Source of the DNA: Solilutibacter tolerans
GTDB lineage: Bacteria > Pseudomonadota > Gammaproteobacteria > Xanthomonadales > Xanthomonadaceae
Reading direction: 5' to 3'
Assembly: GCF_900155935.1 (NCBI RefSeq)
Contig: NZ_FTLW01000004.1
Span: 310,001 to 374,000 of the forward strand
Length of the DNA: 64,000 nucleotides
Part shown: positions 17,454 through 26,848 of the stretch, in pieces
Layout of the letters: every line of letters begins with the position of its first letter
Numbering within the stretch: the first letter of the stretch is position 1
Position numbers and translations under genes: made by a program
Notes under the pieces: model-generated
Told to the model about the DNA's origin: nothing
Seen by the model: the letters and a program-made list of their open reading frames with translations, nothing else
The model's database searches: none

Positions 17454-17891
17454 ATGCGTCATTACGAAGTCGTGTTCCTGGTCCACCCGGATCAGAGCGA
17501 ACAAGTGCCGGGCATGCTCGAGCGCTACAAGGGTTTGATCGAGAACGCGGGTGGCACCGTCCACCGCATCGAAGACTGGGGCCGCCGCATGCTGGCCTAT
17601 CCGATCAACAACCTGGTCAAGGCCCACTACGCGATGTTCAACATCGAGTGCGATCAGGCCGCGATGAACGAACTGGTTGACAGCTTCAAGTTCAATGACG
17701 CGATCCTGCGCCACCTGATCATCAAGCGTGACGATGCCGTCACCGAGCAGTCCCTGATCATGAAGAACAAGGACGAGAAGGGCGACAAGCCCGAGCGCGG
17801 CGAGCGTCGCCGTCGTGATGAGGAGTCGAGCGATAACAGCGACGACACCTCCGACGACGACAACGATAACGACAACGCTGAAGCCGCCTGA
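17454..17891 (+). CDS. rpsF: 30S ribosomal protein S6
   Basis: A 145-residue S6 that binds 16S rRNA together with S18. The core is typical: [19 protein letters not shown], then [21 protein letters not shown]. After about residue 105 there is a charged tail, first Lys/Glu/Arg-rich ([14 protein letters not shown]) and then strongly acidic Asp/Asn/Ser. The tail is longer than in E. coli (135 residues before RimK modification). It is the first gene of rpsF-rpsR-rplI, with a 165-bp leader. Confidence 0.98.
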   Translation: MRHYEVVFLVHPDQSEQVPGMLERYKGLIENAGGTVHRIEDWGRRMLAYPINNLVKAHYAMFNIECDQAAMNELVDSFKFNDAILRHLIIKRDDAVTEQSLIMKNKDEKGDKPERGERRRRDEESSDNSDDTSDDDNDNDNAEAA

Positions 17892-17902
17892 GGAGCACAC
17901 CC

Positions 17903-18133
17903 ATGTCCAAGTTCTTCCGCCGCCGCAAGTTCTGCAAATTCACCGCCGAAGGCGTGACCGAGATCGATTACAAGGATCTCAACACCCTGCGCCAGTACCT
18001 GACCGAGACCGGCAAGATCGTGCCGAGCCGCATCACCGGCACCAAGTCGCGCTACCAGCGCCAGCTGGCGACTGCGGTGAAGCGTGCGCGTTTTCTCGCA
18101 CTGCTGCCCTACACCGATAACCACGACGTCTAA
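17903..18133 (+). CDS. rpsR: 30S ribosomal protein S18
   Basis: A 76-residue S18, partner of S6 on the 30S platform. [22 protein letters not shown] at the N terminus and the C-terminal [22 protein letters not shown] are diagnostic. The start is ATG with a GAGGAG ribosome site in the 11-base gap after rpsF. rplI begins 205 bp further on; that gap contains GC-rich dyads but no gene. Confidence 0.98.
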   Translation: MSKFFRRRKFCKFTAEGVTEIDYKDLNTLRQYLTETGKIVPSRITGTKSRYQRQLATAVKRARFLALLPYTDNHDV

Positions 18134-18338
18134 TTCCGCTTCGCCTGCGTGGCGTGGCGTTGTCGCTGGCAGGCCGCGCGCTCCTCATTGACTTCGTGTC
18201 AACTGCGTCGCGCGCGCCCTCCTGCTCCTAGCCACACCTTCGCAGGCTGTGCGGAAATGTAGAAGTCGCAACATCAAGATCCAATCGTCCATCCGGACAA
18301 CTCAAAGCTGCGGGCACGCCCGCTAACGGAGACACATC

Positions 18339-18791
18339 ATGAAGCTTATCCTGCTACAGAAAGTCCAGAACCTCGGCATCCTCGGCGATACCGTCGACGT
18401 GAAACCGGGCTACGGCCGTAACTACCTCGTGCCGCAAGGCAAGGCCGTGCCGGCCACCGCTGCCAACCTGGCCACGTTCGAAGCCAAGCGCGCCGAATAC
18501 GAAGCCAAGGCTAAGGCTGCGCATGACGAGGCAGAAGCCCGTCGCGCCAAGCTGGAAGGTGCCAGCGTGACCATCCGTGCCAATGCATCGAACGAAGGCA
18601 AGCTGTTTGGCTCGGTCACCCCGCGTGACATCGCTGATGCCTTCACCGCCGCTGGCTTCCCGCTCAACAAGAGCGAAGTCGTGCTGGGCGAAGGTCCGCT
18701 GCGCAACGTTGGCGAGTACGAAGTGCTGACCCACTTTGCCGCTGACGTGGAAACGCTGGTCAAGGTGATCGTGGAAGCCGAAGAGGGCTGA
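18339..18791 (+). CDS. rplI: 50S ribosomal protein L9
   Basis: A 150-residue L9 with the standard two-lobed layout: an N-terminal domain ([19 protein letters not shown] and [13 protein letters not shown]), a long Ala/Lys/Glu connecting helix, and a C-terminal domain with [15 protein letters not shown]. An AACGGAG ribosome site precedes the ATG. It is followed by an intrinsic terminator at 18820. Confidence 0.98.
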   Translation: MKLILLQKVQNLGILGDTVDVKPGYGRNYLVPQGKAVPATAANLATFEAKRAEYEAKAKAAHDEAEARRAKLEGASVTIRANASNEGKLFGSVTPRDIADAFTAAGFPLNKSEVVLGEGPLRNVGEYEVLTHFAADVETLVKVIVEAEEG

Positions 18792-18819
18792 TCCAAGCCA
18801 TCAAGTCGGCTTTAGGAAG

Positions 18820-18847
18820 ACGGGCGCCCAGGCGTCCGTTTTCTTTT
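18820..18847 (+). terminator. Intrinsic terminator after rplI
   Basis: ACGGgCGCC pairs with GGCGtCCGT around a short CA loop, with one internal mismatch, and is followed by a T-rich run TTTTCTTTT. It closes the ribosomal operon before dnaB. Confidence 0.8.
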
Positions 18848-19010
18848 GGGTCGTCTTTTACGGTGATGTCGCACGTAGTCTCATCCCATGCGACACGCAG
18901 AAAGCAGACTTATCCACAGGATATGCCGTCGCGGCTCCACAGGCGCGCGGCCTAGCATGGACGCACGTTGTCGCAACGCCACTGCGATGTCTCGCGGAAA
19001 CCGATCGCCC

Positions 19011-20429
19011 ATGTCCAGCCGTCCCGCCGATTTCTCCAGTTCCTCTCGTGCCAGTGACCGTTTCCCTGATAGTCGCGTGCAGCAGTTGCGCTTGCCACCG
19101 CAATCGGTGGAAGCCGAACAGGCGGTGTTGGGCGGGCTCATGCTGGCGCCGGAAGCGTTCGATCGCGTCTCCGACTTGCTGGGCGAGCACGACTTCTATC
19201 GCCGTGACCATCAGCTGATCTACCGCGCCATCCGTGAGTTGGCCGAACGCAACCGCCCCTTCGATGCGGTGACGCTGGGCGAATGGTTCGAGTCGCAGGG
19301 CAGGGCGGAAGAAGTCGCTGGCGGCGCGTACCTGGTTGAGCTGGCCAGCACAACACCCTCGGCAGCCAACATCCGCGCCTATGCCGAGATCGTGCGTGAC
19401 AAGGCGGTGATGCGGCAATTGATCGATGTCGGCACCGGCATCGTCAACGACGCCTTCCAGCCGGAAGGACGTGAATCAAGCGAAATCCTCGCCAAGGCCG
19501 AACAGGATGTATTCGCCATTGCCGAAGCCGGCTCACGCGGACGTGCGGACTTTGTCGCCGTCAATTCGGCGATGAAGGAAGCGATGGAAGTGCTGCAACA
19601 GCGCTTCGACAACGGCGGAAGCGTGACGGGCCTGCCCACCGGCTACACCGAATTCGACGAAATGACTGCCGGCCTGCAGCCGACCGATTTGCTGATCCTG
19701 GCCGCGCGTCCTTCGATGGGCAAGACCACGCTTGCGGTGAACATGGCTGAGTACGCGGCGCTCAAGACCAAGAAGGCAGTCGCGGTGTTCTCGATGGAAA
19801 TGTCGGCCAGCCAATTGGCGCTGCGCCTGATGTCGTCAGTCGGGCGCGTCAACGCCGGTCGCCTGCGTACCGGCCAGCTGGAAGACGAGGACTGGAGCCG
19901 CGTCTCCAGTGCGGTGCGCATCCTCAAGGACACCAAGATCTTCATTGACGACACGCCAGCACTTTCACCGGACGTGTTGCGCTCCAAGTCGCGTCGGCTT
20001 AAGCGCGAGCATGATCTCGGCCTCATTGTCATCGACTACCTGCAGCTGATGGCCGTGCCTGGAAACAGCGAGAACCGTGCGACGGAGATCTCGGAGATCT
20101 CACGCTCGCTCAAGGCGCTGGCGAAAGAATTGAACGTGCCGGTGATCGCTTTGTCCCAGCTCAATCGCTCGTTGGAACAGCGTCAGGACAAGCGCCCAGT
20201 AATGGCCGACCTGCGCGAATCGGGCGCCATCGAACAGGACGCGGACGTCATCATCTTCATTTACCGCGATGAGTACTACAACAAGGAAAACTCGCCGGAC
20301 AAAGGCTTGGCCGAAGTCATCATCGGCAAACAACGTAACGGCCCGACCGGCAGTTTCAAGCTGAAGTTCTTTGGCGAGTACACGCGCTTCGACAACCTAA
20401 GCCACGACAACATCGGCAGCTTCGAGTAA
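19011..20429 (+). CDS. dnaB: Replicative DNA helicase
   Basis: A 472-residue hexameric 5'-to-3' helicase of the replication fork. The N-terminal primase-interaction domain begins LRLPPQSVEAEQAVLGGLM. The RecA-like C-terminal domain has Walker A in AARPSMGKTT, FSMEMSASQLALR, Walker B ending in VIDYLQLM, and DLRESGAIEQDADVIIF. The start is uncertain: ATG at 19011 gives a normal N-terminal tail, while 18987 and 18888 are also in frame. The rplI-dnaB-alr order is common in Proteobacteria. Confidence 0.97.
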   Translation: MSSRPADFSSSSRASDRFPDSRVQQLRLPPQSVEAEQAVLGGLMLAPEAFDRVSDLLGEHDFYRRDHQLIYRAIRELAERNRPFDAVTLGEWFESQGRAEEVAGGAYLVELASTTPSAANIRAYAEIVRDKAVMRQLIDVGTGIVNDAFQPEGRESSEILAKAEQDVFAIAEAGSRGRADFVAVNSAMKEAMEVLQQRFDNGGSVTGLPTGYTEFDEMTAGLQPTDLLILAARPSMGKTTLAVNMAEYAALKTKKAVAVFSMEMSASQLALRLMSSVGRVNAGRLRTGQLEDEDWSRVSSAVRILKDTKIFIDDTPALSPDVLRSKSRRLKREHDLGLIVIDYLQLMAVPGNSENRATEISEISRSLKALAKELNVPVIALSQLNRSLEQRQDKRPVMADLRESGAIEQDADVIIFIYRDEYYNKENSPDKGLAEVIIGKQRNGPTGSFKLKFFGEYTRFDNLSHDNIGSFE

Positions 20430-20454
20430 GTCTCGCATCCCGCCAACTGCCGCC

Positions 20455-20467
20455 TACAATGGCGGCA
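20455..20467 (+). promoter_or_regulatory. Possible -10 box with leaderless alr start
   Basis: TACAAT at 20455-20460 is followed by six bases (GGCGGC) and the alr ATG at 20467. This geometry puts transcription start at the start codon. No purine-rich ribosome site lies at the usual distance. A -35 box is not obvious. Confidence 0.35.
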
Positions 20468-21597
20468 TGAGCAACCCGTTCCACGAGCGCCCGACGCGCA
20501 TCGAGATTGATCTTGATGCCTTTGCCCACAACCACGCGGCGATCCGCTCACGCGTGGGCGTGCCGGTCATGGGCATCGTCAAGGCGAATGGTTACGGCCA
20601 TGGCCTGGTGCAGATGGCGCAGGCACTCGAGCGCCAAGGCGTCGAGCAAATCGGCGTTGCCTTCGTCGAAGAAGGTATCGCGCTGCGCAAGGCCGGCATC
20701 CGCAGGCCTATCCTGGTGCTCGGCGGCATCTTCGGGCCGCAGGTATCGCAGTACCTCGACCACGACCTCGAGATCACCGTGTCATCGCTGGACAAGTTGC
20801 GTCAGGTTGAAGCAGCTGCCGAGGCGCGCGGCAAACGCGCGGTGGTGCACCTCAAGATCGATACCGGGATGGAGCGTATCGGCGTGCATAGCTATTCGTC
20901 GGCGGCCTTCATCCAGGCAGCGGCAGCATCGACATGGTGCTTTATCAAAGGCGTGTATTCACACCTGGCCTGCGCGGACGATCCGGCCTCGCCGATGACC
21001 TTGCAGCAACTGGAACGTTTTCATGATGCCTGCGCGCAATTTGAGCGCATCGGTGCGCCCATGCCGATACGTCATTTGGCCAACTCGGGCGGCGTACTGC
21101 ATTTCCCCGAGACCTGGCTGGACATGGTACGCCCGGGCATCATCCTTTATGGCGTCCTGCCGGACCCGGCCTCGCGGCCCACCATCGAATTGAAACCGGT
21201 GTTGTCGCTGAAGTCGCAAGTGGTGTACTTCAAGGTCATTCCCGAAGGTGCCACGGTGAGTTATGGCGCGACCTGGCGTGCGGATCATCAAACCCGCATC
21301 GTCACTGTGCCGATTGGCTATGGCGATGGCTGGCCGCGTGCGTTGTCATCGACAGGCAGAGTCTTGATCAGGGGAGAGCAGTACCCGATAGTCGGGCGCG
21401 TCTGCATGGATCAATTCATGGTGGATATCGGGGCGGGGAGTGCGTGGAACGAAGACGAGGTGGTGTTGATCGGCAGGCAAGGGAATGAACTGCTCACTGC
21501 CGAGCAAGTCGCCGCCCGTATCGGCACCATTCCCTATGAACTCCTGGTTGGACTCAACGAGCGCATCCCACGCCATTACGCGGGTGGCCGTACATAG
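20467..21597 (+). CDS. alr: Alanine racemase
   Basis: A 376-residue PLP enzyme making D-alanine for peptidoglycan. The PLP lysine lies in VMGIVKANGYGHG, the catalytic Tyr in VSYGATWRA, and IGYGDGWPR and GRVCMDQFMVD follow as in the family. Length is normal. It starts 37 bases after dnaB. A perfect 7-bp dyad follows the stop at 21597-21619. Confidence 0.97.
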   Translation: MSNPFHERPTRIEIDLDAFAHNHAAIRSRVGVPVMGIVKANGYGHGLVQMAQALERQGVEQIGVAFVEEGIALRKAGIRRPILVLGGIFGPQVSQYLDHDLEITVSSLDKLRQVEAAAEARGKRAVVHLKIDTGMERIGVHSYSSAAFIQAAAASTWCFIKGVYSHLACADDPASPMTLQQLERFHDACAQFERIGAPMPIRHLANSGGVLHFPETWLDMVRPGIILYGVLPDPASRPTIELKPVLSLKSQVVYFKVIPEGATVSYGATWRADHQTRIVTVPIGYGDGWPRALSSTGRVLIRGEQYPIVGRVCMDQFMVDIGAGSAWNEDEVVLIGRQGNELLTAEQVAARIGTIPYELLVGLNERIPRHYAGGRT

Positions 21598-21619
21598 GCC
21601 GCGAAGGTTTCACGCGGCC
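21597..21619 (+). terminator. GC-rich dyad after alr, possible terminator
   Basis: GGCCGCG and CGCGGCC pair perfectly around a nine-base loop immediately at the alr stop. There is no T run, so it may instead be an RNA-stabilising hairpin. Confidence 0.4.
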
Positions 21620-21726
21620 ATCATCTAGGCGAGTTGGACCTGAACCAGGTTCCCGTATTCACGTTTGCGATACCTGCCGCGTTCTAGCCTTTGTGAGTCA
21701 ATCCCGACCCGCGAGGAACGAACACG

Positions 21727-22407
21727 ATGAATGCCATGACCAAGACCGGCATCGCCGCCGCACTGGCCGCCACCATGCTGGGTGGTTGCGCCACGTATAC
21801 CGGCCAGACCAATGACCCGAATGATCCCAACCGTACCGGTCGCGGCGCCCTGATCGGCGCAGGCATCGGCGCTGTCGCCGGCCTGCTGTCCGGTGGTGAT
21901 GCGACTGAACGCCGCCAACGCGCGATGGTCGGCGCAGGCATCGGTGGACTGGCAGGCGCTGGCGTCGGTGCTTATCAAGATCGCCAGGAAGCAGAGCTGC
22001 GTCGCCAGACCGCTGGTACCGGCGTGGACGTCGAGCGCGATGGCGATGTCATCAAGCTCAACCTGCCGGACGGCGTGACCTTCGACTTCAACAAGACCAA
22101 CGTCAAGCCGCAGTTCTACGGCGCGCTAAACAGCATCGCCACGACGATCAAGCAATACGACCAGACCATCGTCGAGATTAATGGTCACACCGACAACGTA
22201 GGCTCGCTGGCCGCCAACCAGAAGGTCTCCGATGAGCGCGCGCGTTCGGTGGGTGCCTACCTGACCGGCCAGGGCGTGCAGCCGGTGCGTTTGGAGATGC
22301 ATGGTTACAACTACCAGTATCCGATCGCCAGCAACGACAACGAACAGGGCCGCGCGCTGAATCGCCGCGTGGAGATCCGCCTGATCCCGTTGCGCAGCGG
22401 CTCGTAA
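21727..22407 (+). CDS. OmpA-family lipoprotein with glycine zipper
   Basis: A 226-residue outer-membrane lipoprotein that probably anchors the envelope to peptidoglycan. The signal peptide ends in a lipobox with Cys21 (TMLGGCATY). A glycine-zipper segment follows (GALIGAGIGAVAGLL and GAGIGGLAGAGVGA), then an OmpA-like C-terminal domain with VTFDFNKTNVKP, INGHTDNVGS and the NRRVEIRL end. The layout matches YiaD-type proteins. It is closed by the terminator at 22430. Confidence 0.93.
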   Translation: MNAMTKTGIAAALAATMLGGCATYTGQTNDPNDPNRTGRGALIGAGIGAVAGLLSGGDATERRQRAMVGAGIGGLAGAGVGAYQDRQEAELRRQTAGTGVDVERDGDVIKLNLPDGVTFDFNKTNVKPQFYGALNSIATTIKQYDQTIVEINGHTDNVGSLAANQKVSDERARSVGAYLTGQGVQPVRLEMHGYNYQYPIASNDNEQGRALNRRVEIRLIPLRSGS

Positions 22408-22429
22408 GCGAGCTTGCTACGCTGTACCG

Positions 22430-22456
22430 GAAGGGCCGCCTCGTGCGGCCCTTTCC
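22430..22456 (+). terminator. Intrinsic terminator after OmpA-like lipoprotein gene
   Basis: AAGGGCCGC pairs with GCGGCCCTT around a CTCGT loop, followed by TCC rather than a long T run. Confidence 0.65.
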
Positions 22457-22519
22457 TATAGGTGATGTCGCTGACGTTGACCCCGTGCGACACTGATCTG
22501 CCACGACCTTGAGTTGACC

Positions 22520-24385
22520 ATGTTTGGTTGGTTTGAACGCCTGATTGATCCATTTGCACCCGGCGATGGCAAGACGCCGCCCGCTAAGATCATCAGCTTC
22601 TATTGGCATTACCTGCGCCAAGTGCGTGGTGTGCTGCTGACTGTCTGTTTCGTCGGTTTTTTTGTCGCGCTGATCGAGGTCAGTCTGTTCGACTATGTCG
22701 GTCGCTTGGTCGATTTGGCGACCGAATCCACATCGCCCACTGACTTCTTCCGTGACAACGGTCGCCTGATGTTGTGGATGGCGATCGTGGTGGTTGTGCT
22801 GCGTCCCGGGTTCCTGTTGCTGCACGACATGTTGGTGAACCAGGCTTTGTTGCCCTCATTGACTGCGCGAATCCGCTGGCAGCAGCATCGTTATGTAGTC
22901 AAGCAGTCGCTCAGTTTCTTCCAAAACGATTACGCGGGTCGTATTGCCAATCGCATCATGCAGACCGGGGCTTCGCTGCGCGAATCCACCGTGCAGATCG
23001 TCGATGCGATCTGGTACGTCAGCATCTATACGCTCACGGCGTTGGTGCTGTTTGCCAAGGCCGACTGGCGGCTCACCATTCCGCTAATCATCTGGTTGGC
23101 TGGCTATATCGGCCTGATGACCTACTTCGTACCACGTACCAAACGGCGGTCGTTGGAGGCCTCGCAGGCCAAGTCGAAATTCATGGGTCGGGTGGTGGAT
23201 GGCTACACCAATATCGCCACGCTCAAACTATTCCCGCACGCGGGACGCGAAGACAATTACGTACGCGAATCACTTGGTGAGAACGTCGACAAGGTGCGGC
23301 GAATGACTCGCCTCACTACCACGATGGATTTTACCGTCACCGCGCTCAACGGCCTGCTGATCGCAGGCATGGGCGGCTTGGGCATGTGGTTATGGCATCA
23401 GTCGGCGATCACCGTTGGTGCGTTTGCTTTTGCAACGGGCCTTGCAATCCGCATCAGCAATATGTCGGGCTGGATCATGTGGGTGATAAACGGCATCTTC
23501 GAGGCGATTGGTACGGTGCAGGACGGTATGGAAACCGTAGCCCAGCCGCAATCCGTGCGCGACATGCCCGATGCCAAACCGCTGGTGGTGACGCGCGGTG
23601 ACGTGCGCTTCGACGACATCGAATTTCACTACGGCAAGGAAGGCGGGGTGATTTCAGGCTTGAGCCTGGAGATCAGGCCCGGAGAAAAAGTTGGCCTGGT
23701 CGGACCTTCCGGTGCGGGCAAGACGACGCTCGTCAACGTGTTATTGCGCATGTACGACCTGGAAGGCGGACGCATCCTGATCGACAACCAGAACATTGCC
23801 GATGTCACCCAGGATAGTCTGCGCAGTCAGATCGGTGTGGTGACGCAGGACACAGCACTCTTGCATCGTTCGATTCGCGACAACCTGTTGTACGGACGCC
23901 CCGATGCCACGGAAACGGACATCGAAGCGGCGGTGCGCGATGCGCGCGCCGATGCGTTCATCGCCCAGCTGGAAGACGGCGAGGGCAGGCACGGTTATGA
24001 AGCGCAGGTGGGCGAGCGCGGCGTCAAGTTGTCAGGTGGCCAGCGCCAGCGCATCGCAATCGCACGGGTACTGTTGAAGGATGCGCCGATTCTTGTGCTG
24101 GACGAGGCAACGTCCGCATTGGATTCGGAAGTGGAAGCCGCGATCCAGGACAGCCTGGACCGACTCATGCAGGGCAAGACCGTGATCGCGATCGCTCACC
24201 GCCTGTCGACCATTGCGCGGATGGACCGCTTGGTGGTGATGGACAAGGGGCGCATCGTCGAGACGGGCTCGCATGCGGAGCTCATCGCCGCGGACGGTCT
24301 CTATGCGCGGCTATGGCGTCGGCAGACTGGCGGTTTCGTGGCAGCGGATGATGCGGCGCTCTCGGATGATGTGCTCGTCGGCTGA
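22520..24385 (+). CDS. ABC exporter half-transporter (membrane domain fused to ATPase)
   Basis: A 621-residue type IV ABC exporter. An N-terminal membrane domain with about six helices (residues about 35-330) is fused to an ATPase. The ATPase has Walker A GPSGAGKTT, Q-loop VVTQDTALLHRSI, signature LSGGQRQRIAIARV, Walker B ILVLDEATSALD and H-loop AIAHRLST. It resembles the MsbA/multidrug group, but substrate cannot be assigned. The ATG at 22520 (MFGWFERL) was preferred to an upstream in-frame TTG six bases away. It acts as a homodimer or with an unseen partner. Confidence 0.93.
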   Translation: MFGWFERLIDPFAPGDGKTPPAKIISFYWHYLRQVRGVLLTVCFVGFFVALIEVSLFDYVGRLVDLATESTSPTDFFRDNGRLMLWMAIVVVVLRPGFLLLHDMLVNQALLPSLTARIRWQQHRYVVKQSLSFFQNDYAGRIANRIMQTGASLRESTVQIVDAIWYVSIYTLTALVLFAKADWRLTIPLIIWLAGYIGLMTYFVPRTKRRSLEASQAKSKFMGRVVDGYTNIATLKLFPHAGREDNYVRESLGENVDKVRRMTRLTTTMDFTVTALNGLLIAGMGGLGMWLWHQSAITVGAFAFATGLAIRISNMSGWIMWVINGIFEAIGTVQDGMETVAQPQSVRDMPDAKPLVVTRGDVRFDDIEFHYGKEGGVISGLSLEIRPGEKVGLVGPSGAGKTTLVNVLLRMYDLEGGRILIDNQNIADVTQDSLRSQIGVVTQDTALLHRSIRDNLLYGRPDATETDIEAAVRDARADAFIAQLEDGEGRHGYEAQVGERGVKLSGGQRQRIAIARVLLKDAPILVLDEATSALDSEVEAAIQDSLDRLMQGKTVIAIAHRLSTIARMDRLVVMDKGRIVETGSHAELIAADGLYARLWRRQTGGFVAADDAALSDDVLVG

Positions 24386-24435
24386 ATCGCAGGCATCGAC
24401 CAGGGCGCGGGGCTGGTGTTGGATGATATCGCCCC

Positions 24436-24441
24436 TATACT
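24436..24441 (+). promoter_or_regulatory. -10 box of ssrA
   Basis: TATACT lies 27 bases before the mature 5' end of tmRNA, leaving room for an RNase P-processed leader. A -35 element at 16-18 bp is weak. Confidence 0.45.
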
Positions 24442-24468
24442 GATGGGGTCGGACATATCGACACACCC

Positions 24469-24822
24469 GGGGGTGCACTGGCTTCGACGGGGGTTGCGAA
24501 ATCGTTTGGCGCATGCCGAGGGGGTAGCTTTCCTCGCTAATCCAGCTGCAAAACTCATAGTTGCCAACGACGACAACTACGCTCTGGCCGCTTAAGGCCT
24601 AGCCCCGAACCCACTCGTGCCTGTGCTCGTGGATGTAGGGTCATCATCACAGGATAGGCCTCGGCGGCGACCCGCCAACCGGGGCTCAAACTTAGCGGGT
24701 ATGGGTGTCGGTGTGCTTCGCACGTTGTGTTGCCGCCATCCGAGATCAAACAACGGGCTAAGCATGTAGTGCCGGGCATGGAGTGCCTTCGGACGGCGGT
24801 TCGATTCCGCCCACCTCCACCA
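24469..24822 (+). ncRNA. ssrA: Transfer-messenger RNA (tmRNA)
   Basis: tmRNA rescues stalled ribosomes and tags the nascent chain for proteolysis. The 5' GGGGGTG pairs with CACCTCC before an encoded 3' CCA, giving a seven-pair acceptor stem with one G-U. The tRNA-like 3' half has a T arm with GGTTCGATTCC. The 5' body has the conserved CTGGCTTCGACGGG and TTGCGAAAT. The tag frame at 24563-24595 reads ANDDNYALAA then TAA, with GCC as the resume codon. Its partner smpB lies about 1.5 kb downstream on the other strand. Confidence 0.97.
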
Positions 24823-24828
24823 AACTTG

Positions 24829-24864
24829 AAAGCCGGGATCCTTGTTGATTCCGGCTTTTTTCTT
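24829..24864 (+). terminator. Intrinsic terminator after ssrA
   Basis: AAAGCCGG pairs with CCGGCTTT around a GATCCTTGTTGATT loop, followed by a T run. It lies seven bases after the encoded CCA. Confidence 0.85.
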
Positions 24865-24926
24865 GTGCCGCACTGTCCTTAGGTACAACTTGTCAGGCTC
24901 CATTCGCAGGCGTATAAATCGAATTA

Positions 24927-26190
24927 ATGAATGAGTCAGCGTTTGACTTTAATTCAGAAATTCATTGTTCCAAAAATGGAATTAAAGTAATCGTGCGTAC
25001 ATCTTCGGAGAAGATCGGCGGCTGCGGCGTCAACCTGCGGGAGCTGCCCCATGCCTGTGGACTGGCCGCCAGGCTAGGCAAGCTTTCCTTGTTGGGAATG
25101 ATGGCGGTGGGACTGGTAACTCCCCTCGAGGCGCTTGCCCAATCCTGCCCCCCCAAACACCGTGCCAAGCCCAACCAGCCTGGTGGTGAACGGTAACTTT
25201 GCAACTGGTATCGGAAACGCCAATATCATTGGGCACAGTGGGCGCAACAACACAGGTGCCGCCTATTGCTACACGACGGGCTTTTGCTCGCAAACAGCGG
25301 GTTGGGCCGACAATACCTACCCTAGGCAAGCCCCAAACGATGATCGGAATATTTTTTCGATTCAATCGGGTAGCAAAGAAGGCTTTCCGGGTGCAGGCGT
25401 GACGCTGTCTTTCCCTGGCGACCCAGCCAACAACGTGCCCGCTGCCAATAACTGGCTGTACGCGAATGGCAACACGCTTTATGGCAATGAATATCTCCAG
25501 TGGGAACAAGTGGTGAACGGGCTGATACCAGGCCGGACCTACGTGTTCTATGGCTATGTCACCAATGTGCTGAAACGCATTCTTGCAGCAGATGATCCCA
25601 GGATTCGGCTAAAGACCGGTGGAACACCAAATCAGGAAGACGGAACCGTTGTGTATGGTCCGGACGACATCACCGAAACCGAAAGTGCGGTTACACGGCC
25701 CCTGTCGGGCTGGACGCGCATGGCATATTCCTTCACCGCCGCTAGCGGCCAGACGAGCATTCGCCTGAAAATCACTGATCAGTCCGCGGGTACCGATGGC
25801 GACGACTTCGGCTTGGCACAGATTGGCCTTTCCGAGTGCATCACCGTAGTGGACTTGGCTATCAGCAAGACCAATACCCCGGCTCTCGGAGTGCTGGATC
25901 AGTCAGATGATGCGGTGGTGTCAGGCATGCCGACGACGTACCAGATCCGCGTCGTGAATACCGGGCCTAACACGGCCATCGGGGCAACGATTACCGACAC
26001 GCCCAACAACACGACCCTCAATTGCCCTTCGACGGCGGCAGTGGCTTGCACCAACTCCGCAGTGCCTACGGCCTGTCCTGCAGCGCCCATAACCGTCGCC
26101 AACCTGCAGGCGGGGCTTACCTTGGGCAGCTTGCCGCCCACCAGTCCCGATAACGCGCTCACGCTCTCTTTCAGCTGCACGGTGTGTTAG
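24927..26190 (+). pseudogene. Secreted DUF11-repeat protein gene split by a frameshift in a C7 tract
   Basis: Two frames together make one secreted protein. The first (24927-25196) carries a basic region and a signal peptide LSLLGMMAVGLVTPLEALAQ, then SCPP, after which it runs off into KHRAKPN and stops. The second (from 25135, no good own start) picks up NTVPSPTSLVVNGNFATGIG and runs to 26190. Removing one C from the seven-C tract (25148-25154) joins them as AQSCPPNTVPSP. The body has a galactose-binding-like NGNFATG start and a C-terminal DUF11/TIGR01451-type repeat (VDLAISKTNTP, YQIRVVNTGPNTAIGATITD). The start codon is uncertain. It may be a real pseudogene, a phase-variable gene or a base-calling error. 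Confidence 0.72.
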
Positions 26191-26297
26191 TTTTAGTCAG
26201 AGCACGGCCGGTGGTGGCCAAAGACTTGTCGCGTTTGATGTCGAGCGGCGATAGGGTCGATGGGGTCGCAGCGCCTGAAAAGACGTCAGAGTTGCGC

Positions 26298-26801
26298 TCA
26301 ACCGTACTTGTTATGCCGGCGCATGACCTGCTGCTTTTCACGGTTCCAGTCGCGGTCACGATCTGAGGCACGTTTGTCGTGGGCCTGCTTGCCCTTGGCC
26401 AGTGCGACTTCCAACTTGATCTTGTTGCCTTTCCAGTACATCGCGGTGGGGATGACGGTGTAGCCATCGCGCTCGACATGGCCAATCAGTGTGTCGATCT
26501 CGCGGCGATGCAGTAGCAGCTTGCGATTGCGGCGATCATCGGCCACCACATGCGTCGATGCTTGGATCAGCGGCGTGATGCGCGCGCCGAACAGGAAGAT
26601 TTCGCCATTCTTGATCATCGCGTAGCTTTCGCCGATGTTGGCGCGACCGGCGCGGATGGCTTTCAGCTCCCAGCCTTGCAGCGACAGACCGGCCTCGTAA
26701 CGCGTTTCGAGGTGGTACTCGTGCTTGGCGCGCTTGTTCAGCGCGATGGTGGGATTCTTTGCCGTATCCTTTCCGGTCTTGTTTTTCGAGGCTTTGCTCA
26801 T
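26298..26801 (-). CDS. smpB: SsrA-binding protein
   Basis: A 167-residue RNA-binding protein that delivers tmRNA to stalled ribosomes. The core is typical: NKRAKHEYHLETRYEAGLSLQGWELKAIRAGRANI, then RDRRNRKLLLHRREID (as DDRRNRKLLL), and the basic C-terminal tail KRASDRDRDWNREK. The ATG at 26801 (MSKASKNKTG) gives the normal N terminus; a longer reading to 26876 crosses into ratA. A GACAAT box lies six bases upstream of the ATG. Confidence 0.97.
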   Translation of the reverse strand: MSKASKNKTGKDTAKNPTIALNKRAKHEYHLETRYEAGLSLQGWELKAIRAGRANIGESYAMIKNGEIFLFGARITPLIQASTHVVADDRRNRKLLLHRREIDTLIGHVERDGYTVIPTAMYWKGNKIKLEVALAKGKQAHDKRASDRDRDWNREKQQVMRRHNKYG

Positions 26802-26848
26802 GTGGGCATTGTCGCTGATGAAGTTGGAATTTGCAGTGAGGAAACGCG

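Noticed and set aside
24469-26801. A full integrative element at the ssrA 3' end
   Set aside because: No integrase and no repeated ssrA 3' end were seen before smpB; only one small gene is present.
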